Of a stretch of 64,000 nucleotides of DNA, positions 56,422 to 64,000 are shown piece after piece. Made by a program: the position numbers and the translations under genes. Numbering within the stretch: the first letter of the stretch is position 1; each line of letters opens with the position of its first letter. Below the pieces are notes generated by a model. That model made no database searches. It worked only from the letters and a program-made list of their open reading frames with translations, and was not told the DNA's origin. The DNA comes from Peromyscus leucopus (taxonomy: Eukaryota > Chordata > Mammalia > Rodentia > Cricetidae): contig NC_051063.1 of the NCBI RefSeq assembly GCF_004664715.2, forward strand, positions 118,720,629 to 118,784,628, written 5' to 3'.

Positions 56422-58529
56422 TTAAAAAGGAAGGTTTTAACTTTAACATAGTAAAATTACATATAACAAAACAATTATCAAGCAAGAATTACAGTTACAA
56501 TATTAAAGAAGATGTCCTATCTATCTTATATGTGTGAGTTTAAGGTTTTATATCTAACTTATCTTTTATCATAACTGAGGAAATTATAACTATCTAGTCT
56601 TTAACCACATCAAAGACCTGAGAAGGAAGATAATGGTACCTGAGAAATGGTAGATGGATGCAAGCAACTTTCGGGAATCTTGCAAGAGTAGACCAAGACA
56701 GCTGGCAGCCTGGACAGTCACCTGATGTTTCTCAGCATTGTTGGTGCATTCAAATTGGCTACAGGCCTAGAGTATCTGACAGACCATTTTCAGAAGCAGG
56801 ATTTCTGAAAGACCATCTTACCCTGTCTTGGCAGAGTACGGTGGTCACTTTCCTTGTGTCCCGCTTGTCCAGAAAGGACAGCATTGCATTTGTACTGTCA
56901 GCCATCAAGGCAAGGGCAGTTCTTTGCCCAGTAGGCCATTTTGTGCCAAAAAGACAAACTTCCAAATGGAAATGTCTTAGAAGCCCAACATTCTCTCGGG
57001 ATCAATTGGTGCAGCCAGGAGCAATTGTGTCTCATGTCAACAGAATTCTAAGTTATTTAAATGCCATATTCTCTAGGTCTATGAAGTGTTTGAAGATTAC
57101 CTATCTATCTGAAATATATCTATGTATACCTAGAAGACTTAACTAACATGGTTACAAATATGATTACCATAAATGACTAATTATTAACCTATTTTTAATT
57201 ATCCATTACAATTTTAAATGAGTTACATAAACATAATACCTCAAACAAGAATAGAAATATATATATATATACAGTATAACAAAATTAACTTCAAGTTTGT
57301 ATCAATAAACCAAAATTTACACCAATGTAAAACATTTTAAGCATAAACTAAAATCTATACCAATGTAAAACATTTTAAACAAGTTGTTCTTTAAAAGTAG
57401 GCTGATTAATCTATCCTTTTATCTTATCATCTCTATATCCTCCTATATATCTATATCATATCCCCTTTTCTTTTTTAGAAAGATATTATATTTATAATCA
57501 ACCTGTTTTAAATAAAAATATTGGTTTTTCTCTGTCCCACACCAGAGGGCTCTTCTGATTTGGGACACAAGAATCTCTTAACCATTTTTTTTTAAAGCAA
57601 TATGTCTGGGTTTAGAGGGGCAGTGAGCCAATTCCACCTCTAAAGCCAGCTTGGTATATTTGGGAATTTGGGCGTAGCATCTCTTACTACTTCCGGCTGG
57701 AGGGGGGCGCTGTATCTTATGGGGATGCAAAGAAAACTTTAGGCCTATGGGGTAGTCCGTGAGGCTGTATTGTGTGAACCAGTTGCCTTGAAACAGCTCT
57801 GGATGTTGGATCATCTGGGCCATGGTGTCATTGGAGACCTTTCAGGGGGTCTTGGCTGGTCAAACCTGATGTATCTTAATCTGGAACAAATCCACAGCCT
57901 CTGGCTTTCTGTGGAAACAAAAGCAGAACCTCTTTTCCCAAGTAACATATCCTTATATCCAAATTTTGAAGTCAAGGTACCTTTAAAATATACATTTTGG
58001 CATAACTCAACAGCTTTTGTAATCAAATGTTTTTCTTCAGTTACAAATATCAAAGAGAACATAATCCAGATCTTCTGTGTGATAGCCATCTTTACGTGGC
58101 TTATTTTTTATATTACCTTAGCCTATTGCTTTAAACTGTACCATTCTAAGACTGAAACGGCGCTGTGGCTGCTGGCTCCGCCCATTTCAGCTTACCAACA
58201 AGGCGTTTTCCGCCAGTTGTGTGAGTCATCAAGTCTCAGAAATAGTGGGTCTACGCTTTTATCAAAGCAGCATGTAGCCCAGAAACCTCTTTTTTTTTTT
58301 TTTAATATTAGGAAAGACTAAATCCACCACATAGCTTAATGTGCCGCTGGCAGACACCTCATTCCCGCCATACCGCCTGTCTAACGCACACACTAGGAAC
58401 CCGCCAGTAGTTCAAACCTGCATTTTGCTGCGTCTAGCTGCCCTTATGAGACAAGAAGCAGGAACCTGTTTTTGGCTCTGTTTAGAATTGGTTATTAAAT
58501 ATTCTCAGGTTTAAGGTGGAAACTCGAGC

Positions 58530-58541
58530 CGTTGGGCGCCA
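58530..58541 (-). promoter_or_regulatory. tRNA-Lys primer binding site of element D
   Basis: The - strand reads TGGCGCCCAACG two bases after the 5' LTR end. The first 12 bases match a tRNA-Lys (Lys1,2-type) binding site; the following bases diverge. Confidence 0.8.
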
Positions 58542-58543
58542 TT

Positions 58544-58888
58544 TGTTGCTGGAGGACTTCTCTCCAGGTTCCCCAAGCCCCGCAGTCCCACAATCCACTT
58601 ATAAAATAATCACTCAGACGCTTATACCACTTATAAACTGTATGGCCGTGGCAGGCTTCTTGCTAACTGTTCTTTTATCTTAAATTAACCCATTTTTATA
58701 AATCTATAGCTTGCCACGTGGCTGGTGGCTTACCGGCGTCTCTACATGCTCTTCTCCTGGCGGTGGCTGCAGTGTCTCTCCCTCCTTCTTCCTGTTTCCC
58801 CAATTCTCCTCTCTCTTTGTCCCGCCTATACTTCCTGCCTGGTCACTGGCCATCAGTGTTTTATTTACATAGAGTAATATCCACAGCA
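58544..58888 (-). repeat. 5' LTR of element D
   Basis: One mismatch to the 3' LTR over 345 bp. Confidence 0.93.
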
Positions 58889-59045
58889 ACAGAGAGACAG
58901 AAAGACAGAGAAAAATGAAGACACAGATTGCAAGGTTTGGAGGATGAGGGATGGAATGGAGCTGGGAAGAGTAGAAGGTGATTTGATCAGCTGATGTTAT
59001 ATGATATTCTCAAGGAATTAATAAAAATCATATTATTAAAATTAA

Positions 59046-59609
59046 TTAATAATAATATAGCATTGTTTTATTAAATAAATCAATGAAGTAATTTATTTTG
59101 TCTTCAAATTTTATTTTCAAATATGTAATATCTACTACCTGTTGGGAAATTTTTTAATGTAAGTTTACTGAAAGAAGATTAATATTTATTCATTTGTAAA
59201 TGACACACAACCTGTTAAGTATTTATTAAAATGATGCCAAATGTCTACTAACATTGATTTAATGGTCAGTGAGTAAAACACAGTTAAATGCTCTGAGATG
59301 TAATAAATGTTATTATATTACTAAATAATATGGTTTAGTTTTAAGGGTCAAACAAGCTACAGGTAATAGAGTGTGGGTACAAATCCAAGTGATTACTGTT
59401 ACATGAAAGCAATGTGGCATGTGTGTGTGTGTGTTCAGTGCATTAAGAACCAAAGGGGATGGAAGACACCAGGAGAACAAGTTCTCAATTAACTGAGCAA
59501 AGCTCATATCACCTCAGAATCTGAAGCAGCAAGCACAAGGATGAATGGGTCTTTCTGGATCTATCAATCATCTATCTATCTATCTAGCTAGCTAGCTAGC
59601 TATAGATAT
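59046..59609. other. Unassigned AT-rich sequence with an (ATCT)n(AGCT)n array
   Basis: Compound array TATC/AGCT at about 59562-59606. Otherwise nothing recognised. Confidence 0.6.
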
Positions 59610-59905
59610 CTATACAGTTTTCAGTTTAGTATTTTAGGGGACTCTTGAGTGTGTGCAGGAATGACTCTGACCTTGTGCCTTCTCTTGGGGCTCCTTTCCT
59701 TCTGTTGATTTACATTGTCCAATTTTGTTTTATCTTGTGATATTTTATTTTGCTATGCTTTGTGTTATCTCTTAGAAACCTATTATTTTATAATGAGGGA
59801 CAGAGAGGAAGTGGATGGGAGGGCAGGTGGAGAGGAATTGGGGGGAGCAGAGGGAGAGGAAAGGAATCTTTTTTCAATAAAAAAGGGAAAATAAAATATG
59901 TTCTA
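59610..59905 (+). repeat. LINE-1 3' end, sense
   Basis: CTTAGAAACCTATTATTTTATAATGAG, then a G-rich purine block (59800-59870) and TTTTTTCAATAAAAAAG end. Typical of rodent L1 3' ends. Confidence 0.6.
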
Positions 59906-60030
59906 GTCTGGCTGTGGTGGCACATCATGCCTTAAATCACAATACAGGCAGATTTCTGTGAGTTCAGTCCAACCTGGTCTACAGAGTAAGTTCCAGGACA
60001 GCCAGTGTTACACAGAAAAACCTTACCTCA
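59906..60030 (+). repeat. Old SINE B1, sense
   Basis: GGCTGTGGTGGCACA, GATTTCTGTGAGTTCAG, CAACCTGGTCTACAGAG and TTACACAGAAAAACC. Clearly more diverged than the other B1s. Tail is the (AAAAC)n array at 60024-60076. Confidence 0.85.
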
Positions 60031-60076
60031 AAACAAAACAAAACAAAACAAAACAAAACAAAACAAAACAAAACAA
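60024..60076. repeat. (AAAAC)n microsatellite
   Basis: Ten pentanucleotide units derived from the B1 tail. Confidence 0.93.
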
Positions 60077-60264
60077 GGGGCTGGAGAGATGACTCAGAGG
60101 TTAGGAGCACTGGCTCCTCTTCCTGAGGTACTGAGTTCAATTCCCAGCAACCAGATGTCTCACAACCATCTATAATGAGATCAGTTGCCCTCTTCTGGCA
60201 TGTAGGCCTACATGTAGGCAGAGCACTGTATACTAAATAAGTAAAATCTTTAAAGAAAAAAAAA
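60077..60264 (+). repeat. SINE B2, sense
   Basis: GGGGCTGGAGAGATGACTCAG head (tRNA-derived, box A like), GAGTTCAATTCCCAGCA (box B), GCCCTCTTCTGGC and a final AAATCTTTAAAGAAAAAAAAA tail. Confidence 0.95.
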
Positions 60265-61179
60265 TATGTTTTATATTAAAAAAAGAATACCCCAAACAAG
60301 AAGATGCTGCAAAAAAGATGCAATTCTACTCCTTGACTCATTCAGATTAATTTTCTTGTTTTGTGTCCTGCACTTTCCTCCTCAATTCACTAATTATTCA
60401 TGAAAACATTGCTAAAATTTTCATGTATTATTAAGATTAGGTGTTGAAATAAACTCATGTGCTAATGTCCATGTGAGTTGATATGCCAGTATTTTCATTT
60501 TACAGTTTATGAATCTTAGGTAATAGTTGCATTTCAGCTTCAGATGTTATAGGACAGCGATTTTGAACTTTGATTATTATTATTTTTTAATATTAGAAAA
60601 TGATCAAAGCAACTGTAGAGTAGATAGTTATAGTTTCTCAGTTTGCAAATTGACTTATTGCTTTATATGTATTCTTAATGAGTGATAACATTTGTTGTTA
60701 TTCATTCTAAAGAATTTGCAATTTATATATCTTAGTGTAAGTCTTAATAAGCAAGTCTATTCAATGATTGGAATCAAGTAAAACCAAACCTCAGTGGGGC
60801 ATTATGGTCCTTCCTTCCACTTTCCTTGTAAAAAGCCTATTTCTTCCTTTACACGTTGAAATTCTGATTCTTCTTGCTTTGTTTCTATAATTGGTCCACA
60901 ACCCCTGGGTAGTTCAATGTAGAAGGGAAATAGAATTTTTACACATCATGTGCTGGTGTAAGTGCAAACTACAAAGTCCAGTTCTCAGAGTAGACATTCT
61001 AATAATTGTGGAGCACAGCAGTTCAGACTTATCAAAGCAATACTTGCCGTGTGACTGAATGTGTTAATTTGAATTATATTCTTATTATTTTTGCTTTTTT
61101 ATTAAATTTCATGTATCTCTATTGTTGTATAAAAGTTATTTGCAACTCAGTTATCTGTAAGACACATATTTGAAACATT
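60265..61179. other. Unassigned AT-rich sequence
   Basis: No exon, repeat or RNA gene recognised. Confidence 0.5.
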
Positions 61180-61590
61180 TGTTTGACACTTTATATTATA
61201 ATAAGCAAAAATAATGTTTCATTTTAACAGAGACATATGATGGAGCATTGTCAGTTTTGATTTATGCAGGTATACCCATGATGGCCATAACTTCTAGCAA
61301 ATGAGTGATTACAGAATCAGCTTTTTCAGAACTCAAAGCAGTTGCCCATTGAAATCCTGAATAACTATCGATGGTGTGGTATACATATTTCAATTTTCCA
61401 AATTCTGCAAAGTAAAACACGTCCTTCTGCCAGATTTTATTCCTCTGAGTAACCTTTGGTTTATATCCTGCTGGTAATGGCATTTGATTGTAGAAGGAAC
61501 AAGTAGGACATTTCTTTACTATTTCTTTGGCTTGTTGCCAGGTTATGGAAAAATCCTTTTTTAAACCTTTACTATTGACATGATTTTTTA
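61180..61590 (-). pseudogene. ERVK-type integrase remnant (element E)
   Basis: The integrase N-terminal zinc finger is recognisable (FH..., NHVNSKGLKKDF, KKCPTCSFYNQ; complement of 61480-61600), followed by the catalytic core: IWQKDVFYFAEFGKLKYVYH with the first catalytic aspartate, and IKTDNAPSYVSVKMK with the second aspartate after a TAA at about 61258. Coding similarity stops near 61180, before the third catalytic residue, so the element is cut off there. No 3' LTR follows. Confidence 0.88.
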
Positions 61591-62124
61591 ATGAAATTCT
61601 GAGGCCTCCAGCACATTTCCTTTCAATAATTTATCAATCTCATCATTGCCTTTTGCTAGAGGGCCTGCCAGACCAGTATGGGATCGAATGTGCATTATAT
61701 ATAAAGGATGACTCCTGTTCCTGATTGTATCTTGTAATTGAATAAAAAGTGAAGTTAATTCTGAAGCATCAGGGATAAATTCTGCAGTCTCAATATGTAA
61801 TACCACTCTTTCAGCATACTGAGAGTCAGTTACTATGTTGAGAGGTTCTGAAAAATCTATTAATACCAACAGAATAGCATGCAATTCTGATTTTTGAACT
61901 GAATTATACGGACTTTGAACCACTTTACTTAAATTTTCTAATTTGTAACCTGCCTTTCCTTCTTTGTTGGCATCTGTATAAAATGTATGAACTCCAGATA
62001 TGGGTTTTTGCCATACAATTTGAGGCAAGATCCAATCAGCTCTCTTTATAAGATCAATTCTATCACTTATATTTGCAGTTAAGTTCTCCCAAAAAATTAC
62101 TGCAATCTCTTTGTCAAGTTTCAC
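61588..62124 (-). pseudogene. ERVK-type RNase H region (element E)
   Basis: A 178-codon open frame carries the RNase H residues: FYTDANKEGKAGY (first aspartate), KSELHAILLVL (glutamate), NIVTDSQYAE (aspartate) and HIRSHTGLAGPLAKGNDEID (histidine loop and last aspartate). All four metal ligands are visible. It is part of pol and starts in a different frame from the RT piece. Confidence 0.9.
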
Positions 62125-63650
62125 ATTCTGTCCTTAATTTTTCAATGTCCTCCTTAGTTAATGGTATGACAATTTCTCCTGGGTCTATTCCTGCTTATTG
62201 ACGAAGTCTCAATTTTCCTCTCCAAATCAAGTCAGAGATTTTTTCCCCATAAGTTTTTAGTTTTTTATTTGGTTTATTTAGAAAAATATCCATTCCAATA
62301 TAATATCTTCCCTCTGCATTAATATTCCAGTACGAGAATGCCTAGAAATTAAAGTAACCAAAATGCAATCCAGTTTTGGATCAATAGGATCCACATGCCC
62401 TTAATGTACTTTCTTTTCTACCAAGGCCAATTCTTTCTCAGCTTCAGGTGATAATTCTCTTTGACTATTTAAGTCCTTGTCACCTTCTAAGGTTTTGAAC
62501 AAATTAGTCAGTTCATCATTTTTTACCCCAACAATAGTTCGTAGATGAGAAATATCTCCAAATAATCTTTGAACGTCATTAAGAGTCTGTAGTCTATCTC
62601 TCCTAATTTGCACCTTTTGGGGTGTAATTTTTTTAGACCTATTTTGTATCCTAAATAATTTTAGAATCTCCTCTTTGTATCTTTTCAGGAGCAATTTGTA
62701 ATCCCCAGCAAGGCAAAATTTTCTTTACTTCTTCAAACATTCTTTCTAAAGTATCTGCATTTGAGTCAGCTAATAAAATATCATCCATATAATGATAAAT
62801 TATAGATTTAGAAAAATTTTTATGTATCACTTCCAATGGCTGTTGTACAAAATATTGGCACAGAGTTGGGCTATTCAACATTCCCTGTGGGAGGACCCTC
62901 CATTGAAATCTTTTAACTGGTTGAGAATTATTATAAGTAGGCACCGTGAAAGCAAATCTTTCTCTGTTTTTTTCTTGTAAGGGTATTGAAAACAAAATAT
63001 CTTTTAAATCAATAACTATGAGAGGCCATCATTTTGGTAACAGAGTAGGCAAAGGAATTCCTGATTGTAGAGAGCACATTGGCTGAATTACTTTGTTAAT
63101 TGCTCTAAGGTCTCTTACCATTCTCCATTTAACAGATTTCTTTTTAATAACAAATACAGGAGAATTCCAAGGGCTGGTTGATTCTTCAATATGCTGAGCA
63201 TTTAACTGTTCTTCCACCAGCTTTTCTAAAGCCTGGAGTTTCTCTGTTGTTAAAGGCCATTGCTGAACCCATACAGGCTTGTCTGTTAACCATTTTAAAG
63301 GTAGAGCTGTTGGTGGCTTTGGAAGATCATCAGTTGTTGTGCCCTTTTTTTGTATAATATGGGTGGCTGGTGACCACTCATTATAACAATATCTTCTAAT
63401 ATTTCTCTCAGAAACATGTGCTAGTTTATGATTTGTTTCTGAGATTGGAGGGATGTTAATCAGAGTATTCTGTTGTTGCAACAAGTCTCGACGCCACAGG
63501 TTCATAGCTATGTTAGCCAATATGGTTTTAATTTTCCTCTCTGTCCTTATGGACCTATACATTCGAGCCATCTTGCACTCTGTTTCTCCTGAGATAATGT
63601 CCCAATTACTAACAGTTGAATGTTTACCTCCTGAAGAGGCCAAGTTGGAT
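62125..63650 (-). pseudogene. ERVK-type reverse transcriptase (element E), broken
   Basis: In order on the - strand: end of protease and RT N-terminus in one open stretch (63029-63643; [41 protein letters not shown]), then after stops FAFTVPTYNN, VLPQGMLNSPTLCQYFV and the catalytic box YHYMDDILLAD (62750-62830). Thumb and connection segments follow in shifted frames (62401-62694; HVDPIDPKLD near 62390). At least three frame breaks. Motif content is that of a class II (beta-like) retrovirus. Non-functional. Confidence 0.92.
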
Positions 63651-63657
63651 GCTAAAA

Positions 63658-63999
63658 TTATGGTGCAATTATGGTAACGTCTGCACCTGTGTCTACCAGA
63701 CCAGACAACAAAACACCATTTATTTTTATTGTTAATTTTGGTCTCTGTTCATTAATAGAAGTTTGCCAAAAATTTTTCATTATATTTTCTCCTGAATTTT
63801 CTATTCTTTCTGTTTCATCATCCTGACCAGCATGATTTATTCCAATAGGCATTTGGTTATTTAATCGCTCTGAGCAGGGGTTTCCTCTATGGCTGCAGGA
63901 AAAGTTTGAACTGGATTTGCTATGGGGGCCTGCATGAGGCCCCTCTGGGAGTTTCCCAAAGACTGAGGCAAAGGAATACCCTGTCTGTTCTTTGTTGAT
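63658..63999 (-). pseudogene. ERVK-type protease frame (element E)
   Basis: Open from the window edge down to a TAA at 63658-63660. The aspartic protease active site is [14 protein letters not shown] (complement of about 63661-63700). The frame ends prematurely right after it, and the rest of the protease is in another frame. It overlaps the gag end by at least 136 bp in the -1 frame relative to gag. Confidence 0.9.
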
Positions 64000-64000
64000 A
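63861..64000 (-). pseudogene. ERVK-type gag C-terminus, partial (element E)
   Basis: On the - strand a frame reads QGIPLPQSLGNSQRG and ends VQTFPAAIEETPAQSD before a TAA at 63861-63863. It is proline- and glutamine-rich, as gag ends are after the nucleocapsid. Extends beyond the window. Confidence 0.75.
63926..63958 (-). promoter_or_regulatory. Programmed -1 frameshift signal at gag-pro
   Basis: On the - strand the slippery heptamer G GGA AAC (complement of 63952-63958) is in the gag reading phase. It is followed by a 7-nt spacer and a perfect 7-bp hairpin with a 5-nt loop (GGGGCCT CATGC AGGCCCC, complement of 63926-63944). A -1 slip leads into the protease frame. Same heptamer type as known in simian-type betaretroviruses. 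Confidence 0.85.

Larger units (their letters stand above)
56058..58888 (-). mobile_element. Young two-LTR non-autonomous ERVK-type element (element D)
   Basis: Complete 2831-bp LTR element on the - strand. The two 345-bp LTRs (56058-56402 and 58544-58888) differ at one base (G or A at the twelfth to thirteenth position). A perfect 6-bp duplication ACAGAG flanks it (56052-56057 and 58889-58894). Next to the 5' LTR lies TGGCGCCCAACG (complement of 58530-58541), which matches a lysine-tRNA primer binding site. Next to the 3' LTR lies a purine tract (complement of 56403-56421). The 2141-bp interior encodes no gag, pro or pol, so it must use proteins made elsewhere. About 700 bp at 56580-57150 is shared with ERV copies A to C. 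Near-identical LTRs imply a recent insertion. Confidence 0.95.

Noticed and set aside
56658..57146. 162-codon open frame on the + strand in element D
   Set aside because: Antisense to the element. The matching region in copies A to C is broken and shows no conserved protein.
57770..58321. 183-codon open frame on the + strand in element D
   Set aside because: It is antisense to the element, has no recognisable domain and ends in a phenylalanine run from a T tract. Chance is the simplest reading.
1..64000. CRISPR-like or bacterial operon structure
   Set aside because: Tandem arrays here are simple microsatellites, and no ribosome-binding or operon organisation is present.

Overview
The window looks like nuclear DNA from a muroid rodent, most likely a cricetid (hamster, vole or deer-mouse group). 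The evidence is B1 and B2 SINEs with target-site duplications, rodent LINE-1 at several ages, and ERVK-class LTR elements. The B1 copies carry a tail variant (GAAAGG[C/T]GCAAAGCTACACAG type) that I associate with cricetids. I see no intact protein-coding gene and no tRNA, rRNA, CRISPR or other bacterial-type feature. Repeat names come from recognition by eye, not from a database search.

Two dead type-2 vomeronasal receptor genes (V2R/Vmn2r, family C GPCRs of the vomeronasal organ) form the host-gene skeleton, both on the + strand. Pseudogene 1 (13204-32542) keeps all six exons of the V2R plan. It has stops and frameshifts and is cut by two LINE-1 insertions, one in exon 3 and one in exon 6. 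Pseudogene 2 (43471-46216) keeps exons 2-5, and I could not find its exons 1 and 6. Matching intron sequence shows the two arose by duplication, as expected in a V2R cluster.

Layout: 1-2800, old sense LINE-1. 2808-6305, LTR and internal part of a degenerate ERVK-type element (copy A) with a nested solo LTR, ending at another LTR. 7121-7512, a solo LTR. 8985-9545, a LINE-1 3' end. 10200-12620, antisense LINE-1. 13204-32542, V2R pseudogene 1 with repeats in its introns. 32543-38215, antisense LINE-1 material including a copy with EN, ORF1 and 5'UTR monomers, split by a solo LTR. 39466-40756, a possible ERVL trace and a LINE-1 3' end. 41360-42911, nested LTRs. 43471-46216, V2R pseudogene 2. 47755-54745, ERVK copies B and C around antisense and sense LINE-1. 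56058-58888, a young two-LTR non-autonomous element. 59610-60264, a LINE-1 end and SINEs. 61180-64000, a degenerate ERVK gag-pro-pol on the - strand that runs off the window.

No novel functional system is evident. The most notable signals are: (1) three LINE-1 insertions that all have the 5'-inverted twin-priming structure; (2) a nearly pristine non-autonomous LTR element whose LTRs differ at one base; (3) a well-preserved programmed -1 frameshift signal at an ERV gag-pro junction; (4) one ERV internal sequence linked to three different LTR types.
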